This document shows positions 17,847 through 26,038 of a stretch of DNA of 64,000 bases, piece after piece (the stretch's first letter is position 1; each line of letters starts with the position of its first letter). Origin of the DNA: CCMP332 sp040218795 (GTDB taxonomy: Bacteria > Bacteroidota > Bacteroidia > Cytophagales > CCMP332). The translations under genes were made by a program, and so were the position numbers. The stretch lies in NCBI GenBank assembly GCA_040218795.1, contig JAVJQT010000009.1:62001-126000 (forward strand), given 5' to 3'. Under the pieces are notes generated by a model that saw only the letters and a list, made by a program, of their open reading frames with translations, searched no databases and was not told where the DNA came from.

Positions 17847-19373
17847 TTGAAGACACTAAGACTCATACTTGGCGATCAACTCAATGAAAGACATTCCTGG
17901 TTTGCAGATAAAGATGATTCTGTGCTCTATGTACTCATGGAGATTAAAGCAGAATCAGACTATGTAAAACACCATATTCAGAAAATACTTGGATTTTTTG
18001 CTGCTATGCGGAGTTTCAGTGAAAAAATTGAAGCGGATGGCCATCGGGTGAAATACTTTAAAATCTCCGATAAAGACAATCAACACAGCTTTGAGAAAAA
18101 TATTAAATCTCTGATCAAAAAACACAACATAAAAAAGCTGGAATATCAGGAGGCAGATGAATACCGGCTCGATCATTTATTAAAGTCCTTGTCAGGAAAA
18201 TTGAATATAGAAACACGGGTTTTCAGTTCCGAACACTTTATTGCAGAGCGCAATGAGGTAGCCGACTTCTTTGGAAATAAAGCTTATTTGATGGAAAGTT
18301 TTTACCAACACATGAGAAAAAAACACAATATTCTCATGGACGGTGCCAAACCTGAAGGCGGCTCCTGGAATTACGATCAGCAAAATCGAAAGAAAATTCC
18401 TAAAGGCATGGAAATTCCGGAGCCCTACACTTTTCAATACGATTTGTCCTTGATAAAAGAGGAGATAGACAATGCAGGATTGGATTATTTTGGAAATGCA
18501 GACGAAAAAAACTTTATCTGGCCAATTTACAGAAACGATGGTCTAAAGCTCTTAAGGGAATTTATTTCAAATAATCTTAAAAACTTTGGCCCTTATCAGG
18601 ATGCTATGGGAGAAAAAAGCTGGTCCAATTTTCATTCCCGTTTATCCTTTGCCCTGAATTTAAAAATGATTTCACCCGTAGAGGTAATCGAAATAATTGA
18701 AGAGGCCTATGAGGAATTGGATGAAGAACATTTATCATCTGTTGAAGGATTTATTCGGCAAATTTTGGGTTGGCGTGAATATATGCGTGGAATCTACTGG
18801 GCTAAAATGCCGGCTTATGAAAAGGAGAATTTTTTTGGGTTCAGCAATTCATTGCCCAAATTTTTCTGGACCGGAAAAACAAACATGAAATGCCTCGAGC
18901 ATTCCATTGGCCAATCACTGGACTTTGCCTATGCGCATCATATTCAGCGTTTGATGGTTACAGGTAATTTTGCATTGCTTATGGAATGCGATCCCGATGA
19001 AGTGGATGCCTGGTATTTGGGAGTGTATATCGATGCCATTCAATGGGTGGAAATAACCAATACACGCGGCATGAGTCAATATGCTGATGGTGGATTGCTT
19101 TCTTCAAAGCCTTATATCTCCAGCGCCAATTACATCAATAAAATGAGCGCTTATTGCGGAAACTGCAAATACGATCACAAGATAAAGTACGGTGAAAATG
19201 CATGCCCCTTTAATTCATTGTATTGGAATTTCCTCGACATGCAAAAAGATAAACTCAAAGGAAATCCGCGCATGGGCATGATGTATAATCTTCTTAATAA
19301 AATGGACAATCAAGAGAAATCCAAAATTATTGAGCAAGCAAATTTTTATTTAGAAAACAGAGATAATCTTTAA
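17847..19373 (+). CDS. cryptochrome/photolyase family protein, iron-sulfur (FeS-BCP/PhrB) type
   Basis: 508 residues. The start is a TTG at 17847; the resulting opening MKTLRLILGDQLNERHSWF is the standard beginning of this family, and no better ATG exists. Members repair (6-4) photoproducts or act as photoreceptors using FAD, a ribolumazine antenna and a 4Fe-4S cluster. Four candidate cluster cysteines are visible: C349 (NMKCLEHSI), C437 and C440 (YCGNCKYD) and C453 (ENACPFNSLYW). The FAD-binding region includes REYMRGIYW and HIQRLMVTGNFALLMECDP. It lies upstream of a DUF2256 gene and a DASH-type photolyase, a grouping common in light-response loci. Length is typical. Confidence 0.9.
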   Translation: MKTLRLILGDQLNERHSWFADKDDSVLYVLMEIKAESDYVKHHIQKILGFFAAMRSFSEKIEADGHRVKYFKISDKDNQHSFEKNIKSLIKKHNIKKLEYQEADEYRLDHLLKSLSGKLNIETRVFSSEHFIAERNEVADFFGNKAYLMESFYQHMRKKHNILMDGAKPEGGSWNYDQQNRKKIPKGMEIPEPYTFQYDLSLIKEEIDNAGLDYFGNADEKNFIWPIYRNDGLKLLREFISNNLKNFGPYQDAMGEKSWSNFHSRLSFALNLKMISPVEVIEIIEEAYEELDEEHLSSVEGFIRQILGWREYMRGIYWAKMPAYEKENFFGFSNSLPKFFWTGKTNMKCLEHSIGQSLDFAYAHHIQRLMVTGNFALLMECDPDEVDAWYLGVYIDAIQWVEITNTRGMSQYADGGLLSSKPYISSANYINKMSAYCGNCKYDHKIKYGENACPFNSLYWNFLDMQKDKLKGNPRMGMMYNLLNKMDNQEKSKIIEQANFYLENRDNL

Positions 19374-19426
19374 CCGGTAAAGAACAAAAGGCCCTTAATG
19401 GCATTAAGTAAATAGACCAATTTGAA

Positions 19427-19576
19427 TTGCATAAGAAGGAAAAATTACCTGAAAAAATTTGCCCGGTTTGCAAAAAACCCTTTGTCTGGAGAAAAAAATG
19501 GAGAATTAACTGGGAAAAGGTAAAATACTGTAGTGAACGATGTAAAAGGAATAAGTTGAGTTCAAAGAATGAATAA
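19427..19576 (+). CDS. DUF2256 family small zinc-ribbon-like protein
   Basis: 49 residues, starting at the TTG at 19427, the only plausible start after the in-frame TAA seven codons earlier. The protein carries two Cys pairs, ICPVCKKPFVWRKKW and VKYCSERCKR, matching the DUF2256 pattern CPxCxxPFxWRKKW...YCSxRC. Members are about 45-60 residues, probably bind zinc, and are encoded next to cryptochromes or photolyases in many bacteria; function unknown. Its last 8 bp overlap the start of the DASH photolyase (ATG at 19569), suggesting coupled translation. Confidence 0.85.
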   Translation: MHKKEKLPEKICPVCKKPFVWRKKWRINWEKVKYCSERCKRNKLSSKNE

Positions 19577-20990
19577 GAGAGCTTTAGTTTGGTTTAGAAA
19601 TGATCTGCGTATATCCGATCACGAGGCTTTGTACAAAGCCTCAGTAAAGCACAATGAATTGTTGTGCCTGTATTGCTTTGACCCGAGAAATTTTGAAAAT
19701 AACTCTATCGGTTTAAAACGAACAGGGAAATTCAGAGCCAATTTTTTAATTCAAAGTGTTTTGAATCTTAAAGCATCAATTAATTCCAAAGGCGGAGAGC
19801 TTTGTATAGTTCAGGAAAAACCGGAAGCTATCATTCCCAAACTTTGCAAAACCTTAAATATCCAGGACGTCTATTTTCATGAAGAGTCCGGAACGGAAGA
19901 ACAGCAGATCGTAGATAGTTTGGAAAAAATACTCTTCACTAATAATATAAACACACACAAATTTTGGGGCTCAACGCTTTTTCATAAAGATGATCTCCCC
20001 TTTCCTGTAAATCACTGTCCCGATGTTTTTTCGTCATTTAGAAAACAATTGGAAAAAGAAGTACCAGTTCGCTCCGTATTTCCCGAACCTCAGCAATTAA
20101 AGGGCATAAATGCACAGCCTGATACGGAGGTGCCATCTTTATTTCAATTGGGATTGGAAGAAATCCAGGAAGACTCAAGGACGGCATTTCCATTTGAAGG
20201 AGGTGAAAGCGCCGGTATGAGGCATCTCAATTCATACATCTGGGACAAAGAGCTGATTAAAACGTATAAAGAAACCAGGAACGGACTTATCGGCCCTGAC
20301 TATTCTTCAAAGTTTTCTCCATGGCTTGCCAACGGTGCTTTGAGTCCAAGGGTAATATTTCAGGAAGTAAAAAAATACGAATCTCAAAAAATTAAAAACA
20401 AATCCACCTATTGGCTGGTTTTTGAATTAATCTGGAGAGATTTTTTCAATATACAAGCTCAAAAACTTGGTAGTAGACTTTTCAAATTGGAGGGCGCCAA
20501 GGAGCTACAAAAAAGTTGGCAAACTGATGAAGGGTTGTTTGAAATGTGGAAGAACGGTATGACGGGTATACCCTTCATCGATGCCAACATGTTAGAACTC
20601 AAACACACGGGATTCATGTCGAATCGCGGAAGGCAAAACGTGGCCAGCTTTCTTACCAAAGACCTTAATATTAACTGGCTTTGGGGTGCCGAATATTTTG
20701 AATCCATGCTTATCGACCACGATGTATGTAGCAATTATGGCAATTGGCAATATGTAGCCGGAGTTGGTGCTGATCCGCGGGAAGACCGCTATTTTAATGT
20801 TTTAAAACAATCTTTGACCTACGATCAAAAAGGAAGTTTTATTAGAAAATGGATTCCCGAATTGAGTCCTTTATCCGATCATTATTTGCACAGAGCCTTT
20901 AAATTGAGCGACAAAGAAAAAAAGGAATTGGGATTGAAGTATCCTTCAGCTGATTTTATACCTCAAGCATTTAAAAATTATATGTCCTAA
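19569..20990 (+). CDS. DASH-family cryptochrome/deoxyribodipyrimidine photolyase
   Basis: 473 residues. The N-terminal alpha/beta antenna domain opens ALVWFRNDLRISDHEALYKA. The C-terminal FAD domain shows the conserved stretches SPWLANGALSPR, LVFELIWRDFFNIQA, GMTGIPFIDANMLEL, TGFMSNRGRQNVASF and SNYGNWQYVAGVGADPRE. The GIPFIDANM and SNRGRQNVASFL elements are typical of cry-DASH rather than class I CPD photolyase. It uses FADH- and a folate or flavin antenna to repair cyclobutane dimers, in cry-DASH mainly in single-stranded or looped DNA. It starts within the DUF2256 gene. A hairpin at 20989-21014 lies over its stop codon. Confidence 0.93.
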   Translation: MNKRALVWFRNDLRISDHEALYKASVKHNELLCLYCFDPRNFENNSIGLKRTGKFRANFLIQSVLNLKASINSKGGELCIVQEKPEAIIPKLCKTLNIQDVYFHEESGTEEQQIVDSLEKILFTNNINTHKFWGSTLFHKDDLPFPVNHCPDVFSSFRKQLEKEVPVRSVFPEPQQLKGINAQPDTEVPSLFQLGLEEIQEDSRTAFPFEGGESAGMRHLNSYIWDKELIKTYKETRNGLIGPDYSSKFSPWLANGALSPRVIFQEVKKYESQKIKNKSTYWLVFELIWRDFFNIQAQKLGSRLFKLEGAKELQKSWQTDEGLFEMWKNGMTGIPFIDANMLELKHTGFMSNRGRQNVASFLTKDLNINWLWGAEYFESMLIDHDVCSNYGNWQYVAGVGADPREDRYFNVLKQSLTYDQKGSFIRKWIPELSPLSDHYLHRAFKLSDKEKKELGLKYPSADFIPQAFKNYMS

Positions 20991-21014
20991 GCTCAATTGG
21001 AATTAATTGTGCTT
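20989..21014. terminator. bidirectional hairpin between convergent genes
   Basis: AAGCTCAATT at 20989-20998 pairs with AATTGTGCTT at 21005-21014 (nine pairs and one T-T mismatch). It sits exactly between the photolyase stop and the convergent lipoprotein gene. The T tail is weak on both sides, so termination is only likely. Confidence 0.4.
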
Positions 21015-21016
21015 TA

Positions 21017-21856
21017 TCAATATTTCTGGATAATCAGATAGTTTCCTGCTCCCCAAAATTTTTCTCTATCAGTAATTACCAGAGCGTGTTGATAATTCTT
21101 TGATTTTATGATATAACTGTTTTCAGGATGAGGCGTTACCAATTCAATTTTTTTAGCACTGAATAATAGGGAGTCCATCTCATCTTTTCTGATTTGAGTA
21201 AATAATGAATCCGGGGCATTGGCATTTACAACTTTTACTTTACCCAATCCAATAAAGCCACCTTCATTTTCTACGATGCCCTTATCTTTTAGCTCTTTTG
21301 AATAGCCAATAAAATAATAGGCCCTGTTTAAAATTGCATTGAGGTCTTTTGTTAAGGCGACTTGTTCGTCTAGCTTATGATTAAGTTCCAAATATTCATT
21401 TTCCCTTTTCAAAAGATCCAGTATCGCCTCACCTAATTCTGCTTCAAGGATTAGGATTTCTTCGCTTTTTTCTTTGGACGTTTTCCTTAATGTGCTCAGT
21501 TGAGCATCTAGGGCGAATATTTTAAGTTTGGAATTTCTTATTAGCTCGTCTACTGCTTTTAGTCTTGATTTTATTTCTGATTGGATATTCGCATCTTTAT
21601 TTATTTCAGAATCGAGTTTGCCAATAATAGAGCTGCTTATATCTATTTCCTTAAGGTTATTGTTTATTTCTTTTAAAAATTTCCTATAGTCTTTTATTGA
21701 GGAATTTAGCTTAATTTCTTTTTTTCTGTAAGCCTCGTTTTCCTGTTCTAATACCGTGATTCTTTCTTTTAACTCAAGGTTTTCTTTTTTGGTTTTAGTC
21801 TGGCATGACGAAAAAAATAGAAAGACAGATGTGATTATTAATATATAAGTTTTCAT
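21017..21856 (-). CDS. coiled-coil lipoprotein of unknown function
   Basis: 279 residues. A lipoprotein signal peptide ends at a lipobox near residue 18 (FLFFSSC). Residues about 25-190 are almost entirely coiled coil, rich in Glu, Lys and Leu (NLELKERITVLEQENEAY, LRKTSKEKSEEILILEAELG). The C-terminal 90 residues form a compact domain containing YYFIGYSKELKDKGIV, EGGFIGLGKVKVVN and YQHALVITDREKFWGAGNYL. Similar lipoprotein-coiled-coil-small-domain proteins are widespread in Bacteroidota and some are named as collagen-binding-like adhesins; I cannot confirm this. Outer-membrane or periplasmic anchoring is expected. Confidence 0.75.
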   Translation of the reverse strand: MKTYILIITSVFLFFSSCQTKTKKENLELKERITVLEQENEAYRKKEIKLNSSIKDYRKFLKEINNNLKEIDISSSIIGKLDSEINKDANIQSEIKSRLKAVDELIRNSKLKIFALDAQLSTLRKTSKEKSEEILILEAELGEAILDLLKRENEYLELNHKLDEQVALTKDLNAILNRAYYFIGYSKELKDKGIVENEGGFIGLGKVKVVNANAPDSLFTQIRKDEMDSLLFSAKKIELVTPHPENSYIIKSKNYQHALVITDREKFWGAGNYLIIQKY

Positions 21857-21992
21857 AAGTTAGAATTAATACTTTAGACCCTATTTATAAAACAAATTCT
21901 ATTGCATATTCATCTCATTAGAAGAAAATCTTTCAGGCAAAATGTGAGTAATAAATAAAATTGATTTAATTGGAATCTCATTTTAATAATAC

Positions 21993-22718
21993 ATGTTCAA
22001 ATCCGGCTATTTGTTACGTTCTCTCAAACCCGGAACGGGGGTTTTAAAAATTTTGCGTTACGCAGTAGGTGAAATTGCTCTCGTGGTATGCGGGATTTTG
22101 GTAGCGGTATCGCTAAACAACTGGAATGAAAGCCTTAAGGAACAACAGGCGGTTGAGAACTCATTGGAAATTGTGCTTGAAGAATTAAAATCAGATACAG
22201 CGAGTTTAAATAATGTATTGAAAGTATATGAAAGGAAGGAAAAACGATTTAATCATATTTTATTTGATAGTTTACTAAGCGATTCATTGCCATGCCCGGG
22301 CTGCGGCTTAATTACCAATTTCAGATTATTTAAAGTAAGTCAAAGGGGATTTTATCGCTTAATGGAGTACAATGACATAGACTACGTGAAGTCTGACACA
22401 GTGATCAGCCAACTATTGGAATTTTACAGTGTGATTGACAGAACCCTTCCCGTGATAAGGTCAAGTATAGAGGATGACGTTTTTGATGTATTAAAACACT
22501 GGCGCGATAATTACGATTGGTTTTATACCATTCAATCAGGGAGTCCAAATCAGGAGTACTACGATTATATTAAAACGAGTAACGATTATAAAAACAGAGT
22601 GGCTTATCAGTACATCATGATTTATCAGAATTATATACCCTTCTTAAGCAATATCAGATCAAATTCCATTGAATTTATCGATTTGCTCGAACAACGAAAG
22701 CTGAAAAACGATAATTAG
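21993..22718 (+). CDS. DUF6090 family membrane-anchored protein
   Basis: 241 residues. A short amphipathic N-terminus is followed by one membrane segment at about 26-45 in the family hallmark AVGEIALVVCGILVAVSLNNWNE, then a soluble, mainly helical domain with VENSLEIVLEELKSDTASL. The hallmark IGEI..V..GIL.A..INNWNE with a following Glu/Lys-rich helix defines DUF6090, an uncharacterised family present in many copies in Bacteroidota. A CPGC pair (SLPCPGCGL) near residue 100 is unusual for the family. It is divergent from the lipoprotein gene at 21017-21856. Function unknown. Confidence 0.82.
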   Translation: MFKSGYLLRSLKPGTGVLKILRYAVGEIALVVCGILVAVSLNNWNESLKEQQAVENSLEIVLEELKSDTASLNNVLKVYERKEKRFNHILFDSLLSDSLPCPGCGLITNFRLFKVSQRGFYRLMEYNDIDYVKSDTVISQLLEFYSVIDRTLPVIRSSIEDDVFDVLKHWRDNYDWFYTIQSGSPNQEYYDYIKTSNDYKNRVAYQYIMIYQNYIPFLSNIRSNSIEFIDLLEQRKLKNDN

Positions 22719-23026
22719 ATTTATAGCGACAACAGGTTAACCACCTCTTTCCTTAGTGCAAGATTTGCAATATTCATTTTTACCACTGTCGAAAAACTCT
22801 CGAATTTTTTTTCAATAGAACAGAATACATTACGATAATGGCATTTTCGATAAATATTCAGAAAAATAAATTAGAAACATTTTAGGAATGTGATACTTAT
22901 ACTCCCTATTGTCGAAGGGTATTTGGATGAAGGTGTTAAGGGGATTCCTCTGTCCTATTTCGAGCGAGGGTTTGCAATAGCAGAAAAATTTATATTCTTA
23001 CTTTTAAAATTATAATATCTAGCTGA
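22719..23026. other. 308-bp gap without a gene
   Basis: AT-rich sequence with no convincing coding region. A weak promoter-like pair for the next gene is present: TTTG at 22971-22974 and TACTTTTA at 22999-23006 (24-nt spacer, one mismatch to TAnnTTTG). The 18-codon minus-strand reading frame at 22721-22777 is too short to call. Confidence 0.4.
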
Positions 23027-23638
23027 ATGAAAACTAAAAGTTCACTTCGTCAAAGAACAGATGCTGTAAAGGAACATAGATGTAAAAATCTTATTGCTGT
23101 ATTAGAAGAACCAAAAGATTATAAAAACATTGGACAGACAATTAGGAATATAAATGCACTAGGTGTTGAAAAGCTATACCTGATTGACAGTAGAGATAAA
23201 GTGCCAGATGATTGGCATGAAATGAGAACCAATAAACCACTAAATCAAGCATCAGTCTCAGCGATTAAATGGTCATTTGTGAAGAAATTCAAAAGCACAA
23301 AAGAATGTCTTGACCATCTTAATAAAAACGGATTCAAATCAATGGTAACATCACCCCATTTGAAAGGAAAAAAGAATATAATTCTTCATGAAGGTAAATA
23401 CACTAAAATGAAATTAGCTGTTTGGTTTGGCAATGAGTCAAGGGGTGTTAGCGAAGAAGCGATTCAAAACAGTGTAATGTGTATTAATATTCCTATGTAT
23501 GGTATTATTGAGAGTTTCAACTTGGGTAGTTCAACCGCTATAGTGTTATATGAAATTGCTAAACAGCGAAGACGTTTTAAGATGAAGAAAGTGGCAAATC
23601 GGAAAGTGAAATTTAAAGCAATGAAAGCGAATAAATAA
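23027..23638 (+). CDS. TrmH/SpoU family RNA 2'-O-methyltransferase
   Basis: 203 residues with the SPOUT trefoil-knot motifs in order: motif 1 NIGQTIRNINALGVEKLYL, motif 2 AVWFGNESRGVSEEAI, and motif 3 NIPMYGIIESFNLGSSTAIV. The catalytic Arg of motif 1 (TIRN) is present. Such enzymes methylate the 2'-OH of tRNA (Gm18) or rRNA. The C-terminal tail is short and very Lys/Arg-rich (RRRFKMKKVANRKVKFK), suiting RNA contact. The gene is more AT-rich than its neighbours and sits in an accessory-looking stretch, so it may have been acquired. The precise RNA target cannot be read. Confidence 0.85.
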   Translation: MKTKSSLRQRTDAVKEHRCKNLIAVLEEPKDYKNIGQTIRNINALGVEKLYLIDSRDKVPDDWHEMRTNKPLNQASVSAIKWSFVKKFKSTKECLDHLNKNGFKSMVTSPHLKGKKNIILHEGKYTKMKLAVWFGNESRGVSEEAIQNSVMCINIPMYGIIESFNLGSSTAIVLYEIAKQRRRFKMKKVANRKVKFKAMKANK

Positions 23639-23644
23639 GCTAAT

Positions 23645-23998
23645 TTGAAGAAGTTTTTAATTATTATATTGCTCCTAGTCTCATATTCATCGTACTCCCA
23701 ATGCACTAAAAGCTATACAATAGATACCATATCCACTAATATGGATTCCACATTGGTATTGGTAACATGGTTTTTCAATGAACAAAAGCATTTCGAATAT
23801 TATGGTTATTACCATAATGAGCCAACAATAGCAAAATATGGTTATGGATTTCTAAAATTGAAAAAGAGATACTATAGTTATTGGGAGTTGGAGAATATTT
23901 GGAATGTAAAATATTTTCCACTATCTGAAAGTAACGGTTGCAATAGTAGTCATTACACCCCTCTACCACCTGCTATTTTAAATGAAACAGTTGAGTAA
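23645..23998 (+). CDS. small secreted hypothetical protein
   Basis: 117 residues starting from a TTG at 23645, giving a clean signal peptide (MKKFLIIILLLVSYSSYSQ). The mature part is about 98 residues, rich in Tyr and Trp (HFEYYGYYHNEP, RYYSYWELENIW), with two Cys (QCTKSY near its start, NGCNSS near its end) that could form a disulfide. It resembles no family I know. It begins 6 bp after the methyltransferase stop and overlaps the next (frameshifted) gene by 17 bp. Base composition is AT-rich like the methyltransferase gene. Confidence 0.55.
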   Translation: MKKFLIIILLLVSYSSYSQCTKSYTIDTISTNMDSTLVLVTWFFNEQKHFEYYGYYHNEPTIAKYGYGFLKLKKRYYSYWELENIWNVKYFPLSESNGCNSSHYTPLPPAILNETVE

Positions 23999-24247
23999 AC
24001 ACATTATATTCTATTTACTGTTAATAATGATGCAAAAAAATTGCTATTTCTTTAAACAGAACTTAAAAATGATGAAAAATTTTCATCAGGTATTGATTAC
24101 GAAACGGGTGATAAAATTGAACCAAGAATTGAAAGAACAGGTGACTACACTTTTGTTTTCGGGTATTCCAAAGTGGGTGGGAAATTTACTGAATCTGATG
24201 ATCAGCTTTTGAGTAGTACTTCGTACACTTCAGCGCCAGGAAACTGA
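23982..24247 (+). pseudogene. frameshifted small secreted/lipoprotein gene
   Basis: The ATG at 23982 opens a signal-like segment MKQLSKHIIFYLLLIMMQKN in frame 1. From about 24059 a different frame reads sensibly to a stop at 24247: ELKNDEKFSSGIDYETGDKI, then RTGDYTFVFGYSKVGGKFTE, ending TSAPGN. Frame 1 downstream is Lys/Asn/Met-rich noise, so one indel near the A-rich run at 24030-24070 probably broke the gene. The beta-rich Gly/Tyr pattern of the second part looks like a small secreted domain. Sequencing error is an alternative. Confidence 0.4.
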
Positions 24248-24271
24248 TAAATTGCATTGAACCTCGCCAAT

Positions 24272-24299
24272 CTTAATTTTCAATTCTTAATTCTTAATT
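24272..24299. repeat. degenerate 7-nt tandem repeat cluster
   Basis: Four consecutive heptamers: CTTAATT, TTCAATT, CTTAATT, CTTAATT. Same periodicity as the clusters at 27981-28015, 28492-28526, 59034-59068 and 59313-59333. Confidence 0.6.
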
Positions 24300-24306
24300 T
24301 AAAATG

Positions 24307-24378
24307 TAGCCTCACCAGGAGTCGAACCTGGATCTAGAGTTTAGGAAACTCCTATTCTATCCATTGAACTATGAGGCC
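24307..24378 (-). tRNA. tRNA-Arg (anticodon CCU)
   Basis: A complete 72-nt cloverleaf on the minus strand. The acceptor stem GGCCTCA pairs with TGAGGCT, discriminator A. D stem GTTC/GAAT with loop AATGGATA. Anticodon stem GGAGT/ACTCT closes loop TTCCTAA, anticodon CCU, decoding AGG. T stem CCAGG/CCTGG with loop TTCGACT. The CCA end is not encoded. It lies downstream of the frameshifted gene and a heptamer repeat, in a region of accessory genes. Confidence 0.95.
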
Positions 24379-24691
24379 ATGTTATTCCGACAAAATTAGT
24401 AAAAAGAGCTCTTCAGACAACAGAACATTTGGAATGATGACTCAAGGAATTCCTTGGGATCGGATTTAAGTTGTATACTAAATGGAGACAGTATATTTTA
24501 CATTTAGCAAGGAAGCGAATCTACGTTCATTTCCTTCAAAGGAAACTTCCCTGCCTGCCTGAATGTACCATTTGGTTCATGTAGATATCAATTGAGAATG
24601 AGGCCAATTCACATACAAGCAGAACAAAATTTCTAAATATTAAGTGTAAATTCATAATAAGCCTATTTTTGAACTTCATTCATACCCATTT
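24379..24691. other. 313-bp gap with small palindromes, no gene
   Basis: No convincing gene. Two short inverted repeats are visible: a 14-bp perfect palindrome CAAGGAATTCCTTG at 24443-24456 and TTCCTT-CA-AAGGAA at 24531-24544. A TATTTTTG element at 24664-24671 matches the Bacteroidota -7 box and may serve the Crp/Fnr gene, though no TTG lies at the right distance. Confidence 0.4.
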
Positions 24692-25321
24692 ATGGCAAAA
24701 GACATCGAAAATATATTTAAATATTCAGGTTTTAGTGATTCGCTGATTGAAGAAATCAAATCCGTAGGTCGACAAAAAAAAGTGCGTGCAGGACAGATTT
24801 TAATTGATCAGGGTTCCGAAACAAAAGATGTGCCTTTCGTGATATCCGGGAATCTTAGAATCAGCAGAAATGATAATGATGGGCATGAAATGTTTTTGTA
24901 CTATCTGGAAGGTGGTGAAACATGTGCCATGTCGATCACCTGCTGTATCGAAGGAAAAAAAAGTAATTTTTCAGCTGTTGCAGAGGAAGATTCTGTGCTT
25001 TGGATGGTGCCTATGCAATATCTTGATGATTGGCTTATTAAATACCCCAACTTCAAGAAATTCATTTTTAAAGCCTACCAGCTCCGTTTTGACGAGTTAT
25101 TAAATGCCATCGATTCAATGGTTTTTATGAAGATGGATCAGCGTTTGTACAAATTTCTTTTGGATAGTAAACAGGCCAGTGGTTCCTACCAAATCCATAA
25201 AACACATGAACAAATTGCCAATGAACTCAACACCTCAAGAGTCGTAATTTCCAGATTGTTAAAGCAATTGGAAAGAGAAGGGAAAATCGAACAATTCAGA
25301 AATAGAATTGATGTATTATAA
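24692..25321 (+). CDS. Crp/Fnr family transcriptional regulator
   Basis: 209 residues. An N-terminal cyclic-nucleotide-binding-type beta-roll (about 15-120; RAGQILIDQGSETKDVPFVI, FLYYLEGGETCAMS) is followed by a dimer helix and a C-terminal winged helix with the recognition helix HEQIANELNTSRVVISRLLK. A Cys pair occurs in MSITCCIEGKKS within the sensor domain, at the position where some Bacteroidota relatives carry redox-active Cys; this is inference. The family acts on respiration, oxidative or sulfur-stress genes. A palindrome TGTAAC-N4-GTTAC upstream of the nearby rhodanese-thioredoxin genes (27671-27686) is a candidate target. Terminator at 25327-25354. Confidence 0.9.
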   Translation: MAKDIENIFKYSGFSDSLIEEIKSVGRQKKVRAGQILIDQGSETKDVPFVISGNLRISRNDNDGHEMFLYYLEGGETCAMSITCCIEGKKSNFSAVAEEDSVLWMVPMQYLDDWLIKYPNFKKFIFKAYQLRFDELLNAIDSMVFMKMDQRLYKFLLDSKQASGSYQIHKTHEQIANELNTSRVVISRLLKQLEREGKIEQFRNRIDVL

Positions 25322-25326
25322 CAAAA

Positions 25327-25354
25327 AAAGCCCCTTCAAAAATGAAAGGGCTTT
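25327..25354. terminator. bidirectional terminator
   Basis: AAAGCCCCTTCA at 25327-25338 pairs with TGAAAGGGCTTT at 25343-25354 (one mismatch, 4-nt loop). A-runs before it and a short T-run after it allow use on both strands. It separates the Crp/Fnr gene from the convergent secreted protein gene. Confidence 0.75.
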
Positions 25355-25377
25355 CGCAATCATGATAAAAAACAAAC

Positions 25378-25965
25378 TTACTTAATGTTCAATTCCTTCT
25401 GGAATTGGTAATCGTTGCTGTTAAACGTGACTATATAATCACCGGGCTCAAACCAGAACTTCTTACCTACCATACCATTTTGACCTCCAATTTGTGTATG
25501 ATAAAGATTTATTCCCAGGTCATTCAATATATCCAATTGCAAATCGCTCTCTCCATTGGAGATTACTTTTACAAGAACCGAATTACCGTTCTTTTCGAGT
25601 TGAGGGAAAAAAGTTGTTTTAATTTGATTCGTATTTATAGAAACAAATTGCTCACCAATTAGTATTGGAACCTTTTTCATCTTAACATCATTTTTCACAA
25701 TCAAATGGTACAATCCTTTTTCCTGATTTAAAAGATCCACGGAAAACTTCAGATTTACAATGCTCAGGTTGTGAGTTTCATAAATTTTTTCGCCAATGGA
25801 ATTTCTGATTTCAATTGAATAGTTATCACCAAATTCTGTCAGCTCAACCTGGACCTTGGTCTGATCTTTTATGTTTACATTAAATTTATTATTGGCTTTT
25901 GCATTCGATAATGAAAGCGAACCTGCCAGCAATAAGATCGATAGAATTTTCATCGCATTTTTCAT
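25378..25965 (-). CDS. secreted beta-rich hypothetical protein
   Basis: 195 residues from the ATG at 25965 (MKNAMKILSILLLAGSLSL), which gives a proper signal peptide ending near NAKAN; an upstream in-frame ATG at 25992 adds nine residues and is less likely. The mature part looks like two tandem beta-sandwich modules resembling T9SS-type or secretion-associated Ig-like folds: NYSIEIRNSIGEKIYETHNL with KGLYHLIVKN, and LQLDILNDLGINLYHTQIGG with EPGDYIVTFNSN. The repeated pattern of DxxGxxLY followed by G-x-Y-x-[IL] is that of sorting-domain-like modules, yet the protein is nothing but these modules. It is divergent from the AraC regulator, which may control it. Confidence 0.72.
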   Translation of the reverse strand: MKNAMKILSILLLAGSLSLSNAKANNKFNVNIKDQTKVQVELTEFGDNYSIEIRNSIGEKIYETHNLSIVNLKFSVDLLNQEKGLYHLIVKNDVKMKKVPILIGEQFVSINTNQIKTTFFPQLEKNGNSVLVKVISNGESDLQLDILNDLGINLYHTQIGGQNGMVGKKFWFEPGDYIVTFNSNDYQFQKELNIK

Positions 25966-26038
25966 AGTATATAAGTTTAATTGACTCTTCAAAGGTAGTA
26001 AGCCTTAGAGTGCCTGAATACGAGACAATTCACCAATT

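Noticed and set aside
22721..22777. Minus-strand frame reading MNIANLALRKEVVNLLSL
   Set aside because: Resembles the first residues of some antitoxins but stops after 18 codons, with no toxin nearby. At most a decayed remnant.
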